Source of the DNA: Alligator mississippiensis
Lineage: Eukaryota > Chordata > Crocodylia > Alligatoridae
Assembly: GCF_030867095.1 (NCBI RefSeq)
Contig: NC_081827.1
Location: 213,833,310-213,897,309 of the forward strand
DNA length: 64,000 bases
Direction of reading: 5' to 3'
Numbering within the stretch: position 1 is the stretch's first letter; each line of letters opens with the position of its first letter. Under the pieces are notes generated by a model. The model was not told the origin of the DNA, made no database searches, and saw only the letters and a list, made by a program, of their open reading frames with translations. The translations under genes and the position numbers were made by a program. Positions 11,909 to 23,823 of the stretch are shown one piece after another.

Positions 11909-12208
11909 TAGAGTGGCAATTCTCAACCAGAGCGCCATGGCACCCTGGAGTGCCTTGAAATTCTTTCAAGGGTGCTGTGGGGTGCCATGCAATGTTAGCA
12001 GTGTTTGGTATGCAAATATGATTCACAAGAAAAACCCAGAGTTTTCAAATAGGAATCCATAGTGTTAAAGTGCTAAAAACTTTCTAACATGTTGTGAGCA
12101 GAGTTCTTTGCAAAGAATTGTTGTTATTTTCCTGCACTCAGAAAAATGAAAGCAGCTGACATTTTCCCGGAGTTGTCTCAAGTCTGAAGAGGTTGAGAAT
12201 AAAATTGG
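11909..12208. mobile_element. Old hAT copy (TTCTCAACC family)
   Basis: The left end contains ATTCTCAACCAGAGCGCC and the right end GAGGTTGAGAAT, the decayed inverted repeat of a family with CAGTGGTTCTCAACC ends. Borders are approximate and no target duplication is readable. It lies in SSB intron 1. Confidence 0.5.
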
Positions 12209-12743
12209 CAGAGATGCAAATGTTCTGTAAACTAGACTAAGCCTAAATAAGCAAAGTAATTCAACTTTTGCAACAGTATCCATGATGCTTGGGCTCAGAT
12301 TCTCAAAAGATATTTAGGTACCCAATTCCACGTTACTGCATTTCATTTGTACTTAGGTATACCTTTGATGACATAAACCTGACTGTTTAGCAACAGGTTA
12401 TCTCCCTGGAGATTTCTGGTCCCATCTATTTATTTGCTATTTCAGTGACTTGTCTGATAGTCAAGACCAAAGAGAGGATTAAACTGCAGTCTTCCTCAAG
12501 AATATGAATTTCAAGGTATTTTTAATTTCCAGCCCCTAACCCCCTCCCTCTTTTTTTTTTTTTCTTTGCAGGGAGGGGTGGAAGGGAAGGGAAGAAACTG
12601 GGTGCTTTGCTTCTGATTCTCTTTTCAGAACAGCTTAGCTATTTGTAAAATGCCTCAGCTTCTTCTGATGCTGTCTCCAGAAGAGGGTTTATCTTTACTG
12701 TACAGTCTTAGCTTGAATAATGGCTCTAGTTTTGCCTTTAGCC

Positions 12744-12933
12744 TAGGGGTGGGCAAAATGCAGCCCACAGGCCAGATGCAGCCAGCCAGGCCATTCTACC
12801 CAGCCCATGGGCCTCCCAAAAATTTAGGAAATTAATATTTATCTGCCTCTGGCTGCTGGTCATGCAGCCCTCTATGGCTTGCCAAAACTAAGTAAGCAGC
12901 CCTCCACCCAAAATAATTGCCCACCCACCCCTG
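12744..12933. mobile_element. Short hAT MITE (CAGGGGTGGGCAA family)
   Basis: An internally deleted, 190-base relative of the element at 32-1053, with the same ends (AGGGGTGGGCAA and TTGCCCACCCACCCCTG). The target duplications are CTTTAGCC (12736-12743) and CTCTAGCC (12934-12941). It lies in SSB intron 1. Confidence 0.85.
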
Positions 12934-13674
12934 CTCTAGCCCAACTCTCATCAACTCAAATTACTGATCTATGGGCACAGTGGTGGTTTAAAATGAAGTA
13001 ACTTGCTTTCTCAGAAGGCAGGAACTGAAGCTTAAATGGTGCTGGCACTCAGCTAGAAATAGTGAGAATGCCAGCTACAAGTTGACACAGTTTGTGAGAT
13101 GCCAATTCCCCTGCTTTTCAGTCAGTGTGGCCACTCTTCACTTGAGGAAAGCTGGTTTGAGTAGAGTAACTTGAGTTTAGTCCTATGGTAATTTGCACTA
13201 TTGGGCTTTGGCTGCTTTACAAAGCTGTGGGAGTTGCCTACTATATCACATCAATCCTATTTTAGTTTAATCTTTCTCTCTTTAAATTCAGGCATCTTTC
13301 ACCAACTGTCCTCTTCAAGGACAGTTATATTCGTCCAAATTGTTTCAAACTATTTTTAGTTTCAGAAACCAGCCACTGTTCTCTATTTACTTAATTTTAA
13401 CCCCACATAATAGTCCAATACAACCTCTTCTGATCTACAAGTCATATTGTTATTGTTCTGATGGTACTTTTGTTACCTACTATGCACAACCCTAAAAACA
13501 TCATCTCCCAGTCTTTCCTACTTCATGCCACTAGGACCCAACCTTGACCTGCACCACAGTTAAAGTTAGCTATCATTTTTCAAATGACAGGGGTGGACTG
13601 GTAAATTCAGAGGTTTCATTTTTGACTATCAGTAGTTAGTAAATAAATCCATTCAGTATATAATCCCAGAGTTC

Positions 13675-13870
13675 AAATACCTGAAGGACAATAGAGAGTG
13701 CCTTTTTTCTCTGTGGTTTTAGGGGACAGGACTAGAGGCAATGGACTTCAACTGAAGCAGAGCAGATTTCAGATGGAGACCAAGCAAAGCTGTCTGAGTA
13801 CAAGGGTGGTGAAGTATTAGAACAAGCTATCTAGAGAAACTATGGAATCACCACCCTGGAAGTTCTCTTT
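13675..13870 (+). mobile_element. CR1 LINE fragment
   Basis: The text 'acaggactagaggcaatgg', and later 'aacaagctatctagagaaac', follows the conserved 3' part of CR1 in plus orientation. Old and truncated at both ends. Confidence 0.6.
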
Positions 13871-14983
13871 AGTTTTAAAAGATCCCCATGAACTACAGCC
13901 CAACTCTCTTCTTCCTCTGCTCCAGCTCCTTAGCAATAGCTACCCTACAAAATAATGGCTTGCCTGCACTACCTTCTAGCGCTCTGCCAGCTAAAATAAT
14001 CTGGTCCTCTCTTCTCAGTAAAGGGGCAAGCATCAGTATGAGACCGACAGGCCAAAATATTCCAGCCTGCCCCTTGACACCTCGGTACACCGTACAACAT
14101 ATGGTCTGCCTGGGCAATCCCAGTAGCCCACCAGAATACTTTATTAAGCCAAGAAGGATTTGAGAAGTAAACCAAAGCCTTGCATCCTTGCCAGAGGAGC
14201 AGCAGGCCAGCTTCACACCCTGGACAGCTGCAGCGCCAATGGCAGAGACATGGTCAGATGCCATTGTGACAGTGGCAATGTTCACACAAATTCTCCCCAC
14301 ACCCCAGACGGCTGCTCCGGTCATACACCCATTACACTATTGTGTGGCAGTTCATTAATCTGTGCAGCAGCCTGCACACCTGGCCCAGTTTCACCACTTG
14401 CAAACATGCTGAGGATTTACTTCCAATCCAAGCAGATCTTTGCAGTCTTCCACTGGAAAGTGTACCTTGCTAGTGGTCCTCAGAGTCTGACCTGTGCATC
14501 CTGATCTTAGGCTAAACACAGGAAGAACGGAAGGTGATGGGGCTCTGACAAGTGCCTGTACTAGCTGCAGAGGAAAGCAGCAATGGCTGGGTCCTTGGGT
14601 CAAAGGTTGGTGAGCATGAACTAGGTCATTTCAGCCTACACTCTAAAAATGCTGCCAACTACTGATTCAGACCAGCTGTCCCAACCCTAATGCTCAATCT
14701 CCTGGCCCTCTCATCTCTCAAATAGTCCCCCTGCCCCAATCCATAATCACAGACCCCTCTCCCCTAATCTCCCTACCCTGTACCTTCCTAACACTCTCCA
14801 TTTCTTCAGACAGCATTAAGAGATTATAACATTCTGAGTGTTAACAGCTCATATAAGGACAGGGCACATACGAGGAACCTCAGGAACAAGTGACCTAGTG
14901 ACCTGCTTTCAATAGACCACATTCAACTCCACTGCTCAGAAAAGTGACTACCCTAACTCCCTTCTGGTTTGTAGAATGCTCAC

Positions 14984-15116
14984 TCGAAAGCTTGCTTAAT
15001 AACTATTCTCCAACCATTTGGGTTGGTCTAATAAAAGATATCAAATTCACCCAAGGAACCTTGTCTGCCTATATTATCCTTAGACCAACACGGCTACAAC
15101 CTAAACCCCTGCACTC
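14984..15116 (-). repeat. Dispersed repeat, candidate SINE (copy 1)
   Basis: It contains 'ggtctaataaaagatatc', then 'cttagaccaacacggctaca', the same unit found inverted or in the other direction at 25419-25586 and 51795-51906. I know this unit from reptile DNA but cannot name the family safely. It has no coding content. Confidence 0.6.
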
Positions 15117-15949
15117 CTTTCACTGTACTTCTGAAGGAACTGGAAAAAAATATTGCTCTAAAGCGTTAATCTCAGAGTAAGTTTTCCCCCTGGGGAATAC
15201 AGGCAAGAGTGGGGAAACACATGGGAGTCTCTGAAACCTGCAAGACAAGAGCTCATTCACAGTACACATGGTGCAGTAGTCACAGCAAGTTTCCTTGAAC
15301 CACAATTACAATAACAGCTTGTTCAGAAACCCTTTGGTTTTAATAAAGCCCCACTCCTGCTGCACTTGGGCTCATCCATTCAGCATGAACTCTTAATCTA
15401 GAAATTGAGCCTGTTCAGCTCTGCTCCCCAAAGGGGGAGTTGTTGCCCCATCCTAGCAGGAAGTCTTAGTTGGAGATGATCACTTGGCAAACAATTATAA
15501 ACAATGGTTTGAGGCTCAAGTGAGCATTGCACACAAGAGCAATTTTTGTTAGTTAAATGCTGTTTCTGGTGGGCTGCAACTTAGAAGCTCCTTACTCAAG
15601 ATAAATCTGTATTTGGATAACCACCCTCTAACTTCCCCTCTCCCAGCAGTACTCACCTGAAGCATAACAAATTTCAGAATAACGGGGAAAAGACTTGGAA
15701 TAACTGAAATGATGCAGCTTTAAACAAAACGGCACTTATTGAACACCGCTGGGAGCTGTCCCGCTGGGAGCTTCACTGCCAATTCATGTCTTAGGCCAGT
15801 GATGCTCCAAGCTCTGGCCCCGCAGGCCAGGCGAGTGGCGCGAGCTGGTCCGCACACTGGCATGGGCCCTGTGCAGCTGCTGCCCAGTGCCAGGATTGGG
15901 CTCTGGGGCCCTGTGACCCCCCCCCACACGCACTGGGGCTAAGCCCTGT

Positions 15950-16830
15950 GCCTCAGTCTGGGCTCCCCATGGGCAGGGGCGGCCCTGGTGGGTGAGCCTG
16001 TCTCAGGCTGTTCACACTACAGGTTCCCGGGGGAGCCGGGATCCGAATGGCCCAGCAGAGGCCCACGGCTCCCTGCCCAGCCCGCGCACTGCGGCCTCTC
16101 CGCCCCGTGAGGTGCCCGCAGCCGAGGCGGGAGGACACCCAGAGCCTCCGGCCGCTCAGGCCCGGGTCTCCCGCCGCGGCTCGCACGTCCCCGCACAGCG
16201 CGGCCGGAGCGAAGGTGGGAAGGACCGAGGGCCCCTCCGCAGCGCCCCCACCCCGGGCAGGTGGCAGCACCCCCGGGCCGCCACGTGCGCGGCCTGCGGG
16301 GCTGCTCCCCCCGGGCCCGCGCGGAGCCGCGTGGGCGCAGCGAGGCGGGAACCGCCCACCGCCGCGCGGGGAAGGCGCCGCACCCCGGGGCCGCACGCGA
16401 GAGGCCGCGGGCACAGACCTGCTGCACGTCGCGCTCCGCGGGCGTCCGACACCTTCCGCCTTTCAAGGCCGCAGTCGGCGCCGGGGAGCCCAGCAGCCTC
16501 CGCGGCGGGTCCCGCCCGCCTGCCTCACGTGGGTTGGCGCCGCTTCCGGTGCGCGGCCTGGCCTGGTCTCGGTCTCTGCTGCCGGGCTGCCCGCGCGGGG
16601 ACTCCACTCGCCCCGGCCCCGGCGGCTCCGGGCCTTCCCGCGGCGCTGGCTACAACTCGGGAAGGGGCCGAGGCGGGGCCCGCCCCCACCCCCGCCGCGT
16701 GCAGGCCGCCTGGCCGGGGCAGGGGAAGGCGGGCTCGGTGGCACCAGGCGAGGTGCGGGGCAAAGGCGGCCCCGCCGCTACACGCAGTGGCACTGACCTG
16801 AGTGGGTGTGTCTGGTCGAGCCTCCATGCC
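15950..16830. promoter_or_regulatory. SSB: SSB CpG-island promoter
   Basis: A dense GC and CpG block stands between AT-rich flanks, at the expected 5' end of SSB. It holds an E-box CACGTG (16526-16531) and an ETS-type CTTCCGG (16543-16549), motifs common at housekeeping promoters. Several long open frames on both strands here come from the lack of AT-rich stops and do not look like proteins. Confidence 0.75.
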
Positions 16831-16840
16831 TGAAACGCGC
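16798..16840 (-). other. SSB: Candidate SSB 5' exon with in-frame upstream ATG
   Basis: On the minus strand a good donor (CTCAG then GTCAGT at 16797-16792) ends a segment containing ATG at 16827-16825, with G at -3 and G at +4. The reading MEARPDTPTQ ends exactly on a codon border. The SSB acceptor at 11569 continues as IVK-MAENG in the same frame, so this exon would add 13 residues. The outer limit of the exon is not known and is set arbitrarily. It lies at the upstream edge of the CpG island; a purely non-coding exon 1 inside the island (donor-like CAG/GTCTGT near 16418) is an alternative. Confidence 0.35.
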
Positions 16841-17254
16841 GGAAACGTTACTTCGCGTTAAAGCTGTTGTTTAAGTTGCGTTTCATCCTCTCATATTCGT
16901 CTCCCTGCGCAGGGAATGACATGAACACAGCGGGAGATTCAAACGCTCTGCTTTTAGTTTAAAAATAAAAGAGAGAGGCACATACAGTCCCCCTAATATT
17001 CTCTGGGGTAAGTAAGGAGTAAAGTATCGTCCGTTTGTTTCTTTAAATGTCGTTACTCATTAGCCAACCTCAGTATACAGCCGCCCCGGCTCCTCCGAGT
17101 TCAGAGTTCAGCGCAGTTCCTTGGAGAAGGGAGCTAAGGTGCAAGTATTCTTAAGATCTGGAGGAGTCCTTTGCTTGTGTACAGCTCAAGTGCTGAAGTG
17201 GCAGCAGAGACTAATAGGAACAATTGTTACCTAATCTAAAGCTGAAGTCAAGTG

Positions 17255-17677
17255 CAGTAAGGGAGGTTTGGGCTGGATATTAGGAAAAACTGCCTCTCAG
17301 GAGGAGGGTGGTGGAGCTCTGGAACAAGTTACCCAGAGAGATGGCGGAATCACCATCCGTGGAGGTTAAGGCTGGACAAAGCCCTGGCTGGGATCATGGG
17401 TGACTGCTGCCTCCACAGTCTGGGGGTCTGCCAGCAGGCAATCACAGTGCCATTGTCACCTCTCAGTGCCAGTTGGCACTAATCAGGGGCACCAGCCAGC
17501 GCTTCACTAGTCATCCCTGCTCCCCAGCCAGCAAGAGCCAATCTCGAGGGGGCGCATGCCCCCCCCCCCTACACATTGCCCATGGCTGAGATTATCTAGT
17601 TGGGGCTGGTCCTGCTTTGAGCAAGAGCTTAGATTAGATGAGCTCCTGAGGTCCCTTACAACCCTAATTTTCTATGG
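17255..17677 (+). mobile_element. CR1 LINE 3' end with a nested insertion
   Basis: Plus orientation: 'ggtttgggctggatattagg' at the start, 'ggctggtcctgctttgagca' near the end, and the CR1 3' tail 'ccctaattttctatgg'. Between 'ggctgggat' (about 17391) and 'attatctagttgg' (about 17592) about 200 foreign bases interrupt the usual CR1 text. These begin and end with catggG/ccatgg-like sequence and are probably another short transposon. Confidence 0.75.
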
Positions 17678-18241
17678 TAAAATACAGCTCTTCCAACATT
17701 AGCTTTAATTCAATGAGGTCTTGCCAACATGAACAGAGTAAATGGAGTTCAAATCCAATGTAGCAAACATGACTTCCCTTTTTTCCCCCAATTGAAAAGA
17801 GATTGTGGATGATTTCTAGTGGTCAAACACAGCTCACTTAGCTTGACAATAAATATTAAATGGTGTTGTCCAATTCAGGTGCTGTTTGAAACTTGCATCT
17901 ACTGTTGTTTAAGGTAGCACCTGAAATGGCTGCAACTGAAAGAAAAACAGTGTCTTTACCTTAGCCACTTGACATACAATTGATTTCTCTGTTTTTTTGA
18001 TAGCCATTTGCATCATTTTGGTGCCCTGCTTGAAAGAGAAACTTATCTGCCCACTCTCCTCCAAACTCTGCATGAAGACTACTGACCAAATATGAACAGA
18101 AAAAACACAGTAAGAAGAATCTGAACATAGGTTTACTGCCTACCTTTTTAATCATATTTTGTCACAAAGACTCTCAGTCAATTTTGGAGCAAATTAACCA
18201 AACACATTTGGTAGTTTTAATTTAATACACAAAGTAGGGAG

Positions 18242-18646
18242 CAGGGGTGTCAAATTCATCCATCTCTGTGGACTAGGTGAGGGTCACTAGGCCGGTCTGC
18301 AGGCCAGATAAGGACTACATGCTGGAGCCAGGACACAGGGCCAGTCCAATGCCAGGGCCAGCACGCGCTGCACACAGCCCATGGGTTGGATGGGCCATGA
18401 CTGCTTAGGGCAGCAGCATGGGACACAAGTTGCATGTGGTGCCCTACCAGACTTTCCCTGTGTGCTGGCACTAGCACAGCCAGGTCCAGACTAGAGCCAG
18501 AGCAGTCTGGTGCCCCAAACCTCCCATGCTGCATGCGGTGCCTGTGGCATTAGGTCCAGCATATGTGCCAGGCTAACTCTGCACACTGCACTATTGGTCT
18601 GAGATCCACAAGCCAGGTCACAGGGCTCCAATGTTTGACACCCCTG
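18242..18646. mobile_element. hAT non-autonomous element (CAGGGGTGTCAAA family)
   Basis: Perfect 13-base inverted ends CAGGGGTGTCAAA and TTTGACACCCCTG. The interior is non-coding and moderately GC-rich. The flanking 8-mers (GTAGGGAG and TGTTTTAC) do not match, so the element may be chimeric or one flank may be rearranged. Confidence 0.75.
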
Positions 18647-19150
18647 TGTTTTACATTCTTGTGCAAATGCACTCCTGTGAGATTTCTGTAATCAGATCAT
18701 TTATTTAGACCTGGGTTGCCAAACAGTTTCACAATTTAAGCATGCTCAAAATCCAGCACTTGAGCAGTCCCCTTGATTTTAAGGGGATTACTTGTATGCA
18801 TAAGATTCAGCACATTCATTTTGAAGGATGGGGGCTTCAAAAGGCATTTTTTGGTCTCTAGCAGGATAGTCAGTTGAAATCATCCTGTTGTATCTCTACT
18901 TTTTGCCTAAAAACAGTTCTCCCCACTTCCCAAAGGAGAAAGCCTCTAGGTTCTACAGCCTAATTTTGTCTTGGATTATAAATGAGTCTAAGTAATACTG
19001 GATCATCAGTAGTGTTCCAGCACTATTACTAATAGTGCTGGAAGACTACTGACAATCCAAAGGAGGATGGGGAAAATGGATTCCAAAGCAGTAGTAGAGT
19101 TAAAAAGTGTATTAGGTCTTAATAACAAGTAATTAATTTTATTTCACCAG

Positions 19151-19258
19151 GTATTCTAAAAGACATTATACTCTTTAATGCAGAAGCAAGAAAAGTTGGG
19201 CTTCGTTTTGATAATGCGTATATACAAGGAGAGGAAAATTTCTGTGGCAAAACGCCTG
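19151..19258 (+). other. Orphan exon-like segment
   Basis: A 108-base segment stands between a good acceptor (ttttatttcaccAG) and a donor (G/GTATGC). One frame only is open: GT, then ILKDIILFNAEARKVGLRFD and NAYIQGEENFCGKTP. I cannot link it to a known protein and see no partner exons nearby. It may be a decayed exon, an exon of a non-coding transcript, or chance. Confidence 0.25.
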
Positions 19259-19874
19259 GTATGCACAAAATGAGTTTGGAGGGTTGCTTCTACTGTGCTT
19301 TTTAGTTGAGACAAAAAATCCTGCACAACAATTTATTTTACAACTGAATTTATTAAATAGTGTGACATTTTACATTTTCTAGAAAAAAGTTTTAAACACA
19401 TCTCTATTACCAAATCCATGGGTGTCACATTTATCAAAATTAATGAGACTGTAGTTAAATACAGTAATACATACCAGTACTAACTTAATAACTACTTTGA
19501 TTTTAGATCATGTCATTCTAATTCTTTACTCTTCAAAAAGTAAAATGTTAAAACAAGAACTTTGATCACATAACCAACGCTTCCTCCACACCCAAATAAG
19601 TAAAATTAGACTTCGTTCATAAATTAAATGGTCACATTAATCTATTTATTAATATTAAAATGCATTGCATCTATTGCATAGGGTGCTTAAAAATGTAATT
19701 AACCTTTAAATTTTAATAAACTGTGCATCTTCTTTGATAGGAAGCAAAACCCTGTGTTGTCAGTGAAATCATATTAGTGCCTCTGCCCAATATTAATTTA
19801 AGAGTTAATCAGAAAAAATCTGATTGACATGTTACAAACATGAACTATAGGAAGTAGCACCACCTAGTATTAGT

Positions 19875-21407
19875 TGTGGCAAAGTGGGGCTCCCCACCTA
19901 GCCACAGTGCTAGGTTCCCCACTTGCCTTTGGGCATGCCACCCATTTGGCTCATCTGCCATGCCTTGTTCTTAATTAAGATGTTAATTAAGGCGGGAGGC
20001 TACCCATTCATGCCCTGATGCCAGGGGGCGCTATCTGCAGCTCTGTACCTACCCTACACTGCAGCCCATGCCTCACAGATGGCATCCACCAATGTTAATC
20101 TCACCAACCCCACACTGGGCCCCAGAATAATCCAATCAGGACCCCTCTTTGATCCCTCCATTCAGGCAGCCTACTCCACCTTCATTTGGGCTGCCTAGCT
20201 CCCCAAAGTTATTTCTCCTCTCAGGCATGGTCCCCCCCACCAGGACCTTTGGCTACATAGGCCATGGCCTCACCTCCAGGCCAGTTAGGACCCCAGGCCC
20301 TTGGCTCTGAGCGTCCCTCGCAGTGGACCCCTGGCCCTTTTGACCCTTCTGGTCTTGGCCCGAGCATTGATCAGTCAACGGTACTCTGCCTCAGGCATCT
20401 GAGCCTCTAGCCCCACTCTATCTCTGGGGTCTGCCTTCTGGCCCCTACTAGGTATAAACACTCACCCAGTTGTGGGAGCTGGGGTAACTCACCATGACTG
20501 GTGCTCCAGGGTCTCACGGGGATTCTCACTTCCTCCCCCCTCCCCAGAGCAGCATGCCATTGTGCTCTCTCTATATCTATCAGGCTCTCAGCCCTCTGGT
20601 TCTCCCCCCCCGCTTCATTGGGGCTACTCATCTGTCCCCTTCACTTGGGGCCACAGGGCTTCCCTCCCCGGTGGGCTCAGGTGGCCCTGGCCATGCCTGG
20701 CCCCAACTACATTTCTTCAGGGTCTTGCACCCCCCCACAGAGCTCAGGTGGCCGCAGCCGTGCCTGGCCCCCCACTACTTCCGATGTTACACAAACCCAC
20801 CCAAAGATGAGGGCTAGAGTTAAGGCACCCCGACCCACCTTTCACCAGGGTGATAACTGGCCTGGCATTTCCTGGGGTCTCCCGCACCACTGAGAGCACC
20901 ACCAGGCCACCCACTCCCAGCAGGGTGCAGTTTTAGGTCATTCCCAGGACCAGGCACCTCCTGACCATCTCCTACAGCGCCTCCCTTGCCTCCCGAATGA
21001 TCCATGAAGACTTGCAACTAAGTAATGTTACTGCCTCCTCTGCCAGGAGCAAAATGCTCTGCTTATATAGGCAGCCCTGAATCCAAAATGACTGCCACAA
21101 TCAGGCACCTGCTGGCTGCTTGGCTTAGGTTTTAAAGTGGAAGGCACCAACAGTGCCTTGCCACACACCTTCCCCCTTAAAATGGTACCCAGGGAAGGTT
21201 TCCTCTGCTGCTCCTCCAAAGCAGGCTCTTTTCAGAGCCTGTGTGAGCCCTCAAATGGTGAGCACCCCCAAAAGTGCTCCGCCACACACCTCCCCCCTTA
21301 GAATGAGATCTGGGGGGACTTCACTTGGCTGCCTTCCCTGCTGGGCTCTGCCCCAGCCTACTGCAGCCCCTGGCACATAGCGAGCACCCCAAAGGTGCTC
21401 TGGCACA
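19875..21407 (-). mobile_element. Solo LTR of an endogenous retrovirus-like element
   Basis: Read on the minus strand the element starts TGTGCCAGAGCACC and ends CCCACTTTGCCACA, so it has TG...CA borders. Flanking 5-mers TTAGT (19870-19874) and TTAAT (21408-21412) are a plausible target duplication. A TATA-like TATATAAG lies at 21069-21062. The U3 side has three tandem units of about 120 bases that all begin like the LTR start (near 21407, 21288 and 21167). No internal viral region is present, so it is a fossil left by LTR recombination. About 1.5 kb is long for an LTR. The exact family is not clear. Confidence 0.6.
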
Positions 21408-21599
21408 TTAATATTAACTATTTGTGCATGTATAATACTTTATAGCCCTAAAAAAATTACAAAAAATTAGGGCCTGTTCCTATTAAAAATGGCAAAATTC
21501 CCTTTGAGTTCAGTGGATTTGCTCATACTTTTCCAAAATACCTGAAGTGAGTTATCTTTATTTGCTTCAGAGAAGGTTAATTTGAGATCAGTAAAAATC

Positions 21600-21695
21600 A
21601 CACACTTGCCAAGGGTCACCTGGCTAGCAAATTAGTGACAGAGTAAGGAACAGCATTTTTGATTGCTAGTCTTGTGCTTTAATCACAGTACTGCC
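21600..21695 (-). mobile_element. MIR SINE fragment
   Basis: The plus-strand text 'ttgccaagggtcacctggctagc' in two parts, then 'gtgacagagtaaggaacagc', is the reverse of the MIR core (TGACCTTGGGCAAGT...). Old and decayed. Confidence 0.55.
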
Positions 21696-21699
21696 TTAA

Positions 21700-23690
21700 T
21701 ATGAAACTACACCAAAGCATGTTCTATAGTGAGGTACATGCTTGAGTTTATTGTTTGACATTGTGAGTCTATAAACGTACATATTGTCTTAATGCTTTTG
21801 TGATCTTGCTCCTTCATTTTATATGCTTTTTTAAATATAGAGAATAATTTTGAAAAAAAGGAGAGAAGAAAGTAATTTAAGAAAGAAGACAGTGTGATAT
21901 GACATTTTTTCATCTGTAAGTTTTTTCTGTGTTTTGCCCTTCACTGTTCTTTGTGCTAATTCATCTAGCCACCACAGTCCACAGACCACAGTCCACAGAA
22001 CTAGACTCTTCCATTGTTCAGGTCTCTCTAGAGTTTAGTTGGTATAAACAAACTATATTGAGATCATTACCTACCTCTCCACTGAGAATGTTGAATAAGC
22101 ACAACTTCAGTTTTAGCGTATCCATTTCCTCCCTGCATGCATGATGTATACATTTTAAAGGAGGTATGCACAAACAGCAAAACAGAAACATATGTGCAAC
22201 AAAGTCTTGAATCAAAACTCAAAGAGTTTTGTGTAACAAATGCAACAAGCAGGGAGAATTATACAAAAAGGGGAAAGAAAAAAAGAGAAGTGTCTTACAA
22301 ATACCAGTAATAAATCCCTGACAGCTCTGAGAGAAGGAACTCTTCATTTTGTAAGAAAGTGGCTTTAGAAGACTGAAGAAAGAGATTTTTTTTCCTAAAA
22401 GATAGTGGGTTTGGGTTTTTTTGCTTGTTGTAAGGTGCACAGATACAAATGACACTATTTTAGAAGAAAATGTGGTGGATATGTGTGGGGGGGGAGTGGG
22501 GGGGCTTAAGACTTTAGGAGCCCATTGCCATAACTGCTGTACAAGTAATATTTAAAAACAAGCTACACATTAATGTCCCATGGTAGACACAACGAAACAG
22601 CACACTGTTAAAAAAAAAAAAAAAAGGAAGTGCCTCTCTAGCAGCAATCCATAATAAATTAAATGCGATTTAAGAAATCTCTGTTTATATATATATTCCC
22701 TAAGACATTTGACAGGGCACCTTTCACTTGGAAGAAGGCTTGTTTGGTAGTTCATATCTTTTCAACCCCCTTGCCTGGATTCTGCCTTATCCCTGGTGCT
22801 GACACAGCATTGCTGCATTGTGGAAATAATAATTCTACCTTCCAACATGGGATTTCTTTCTGCCCACTTCAGATAACTCCTTAGGCAATATAAAGATCCC
22901 CCATGCTGCTTTCAGAAAATAAATTAATAAAATCCAGTGCCCTGGCCAGCTTTGAATTCTAAATACACCAAGCTTTTTTCCAAGTTCCTAATGTTGCTGC
23001 ATTTACTTCACTCACAGCACTACCAACAGTTAATTTGCAATTTAAGGCTTTTGGAAAACCTTGGTAATGAAAGAGCTATTTTAAATAAAAATCTGGTTTG
23101 TAGCTGTAATGTAAATATCTATGTCACAAGAGAGCTACTAGAATTCTGCAAGCCTTCCTTCCCTCCCGCGCACAACATGCATGTGAACTATTCTTACAAA
23201 AAGGGTTATCTGGATTCAACAATATGTATTTCTGAATCTCTCAGATGGGTTATTACAGAAGAAATGTAACATCTCTCATGTTCCCTAAGTGCCTTTCTAC
23301 AGAGGTAGAGCATTGCCCTATTCCTAGAACACTAAGACACATTTTTCCTCTGTTTTGCTAAGGGATTTTAAAACAGGCAACTAATGTCTTAAGTCAATCA
23401 GCTTGTGGCACTAAACATTACCATTACTACCTTCATTTCATTTGAAACCCCCTAGTCCATAGAAAAGCTACGTCTTTCTATTTTAAAGCCTATTAGCAAT
23501 GTGACAAAACCTAGACTACATTTTCCTCTAGTGGTTAATTAATACACATTAGTAATTTTACATTACTTCTTACATTTTATAAGAAGGTTTTGTAAACTTT
23601 TACAATACAGAATGACCAGTGAATTTATTCCCTACATGAAAGTGCATGACAATATATCTATATTACACTAAGCCACTTTAAATAAATAAA
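21700..23690. other. Intergenic DNA with no recognised element
   Basis: AT-rich sequence downstream of KLHL23, between the solo LTR and the KLHL23 poly(A) signal. Apart from a poly(A) tract and a G-rich run near 22486-22504 I see nothing that I can name. Confidence 0.5.
22609..22625. repeat. Poly(A) tract
   Basis: A run of 17 A, bordered by ordinary AT-rich sequence. I see no recognisable SINE or retrocopy in front of it. Confidence 0.8.
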
Positions 23691-23692
23691 CG

Positions 23693-23698
23693 TTTATT
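23693..23698 (-). terminator. KLHL23: KLHL23 polyadenylation signal
   Basis: AATAAA on the minus strand, about 125 bases after the KLHL23 stop and inside an AT-rich stretch. It is the best placed of several nearby hexamers. Confidence 0.55.
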
Positions 23699-23823
23699 TA
23701 CAGATTTAGGCTTGAATGTGAACCATTAGCTTATCTTAAAATATATAGTTTGAGAGGTAACGTGTACTGGTATGGAGACTATATGCTTCTTTCTTGTAAC
23801 AGAAATGTAATAATCAGATCCTG

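Noticed and set aside
15992-16833. Open frames of 190-270 codons on both strands near the SSB promoter
   Set aside because: CpG-island composition, with Ala/Arg/Pro/Gly runs and no domain. The only part kept as a candidate is the short in-frame exon at 16798-16827.
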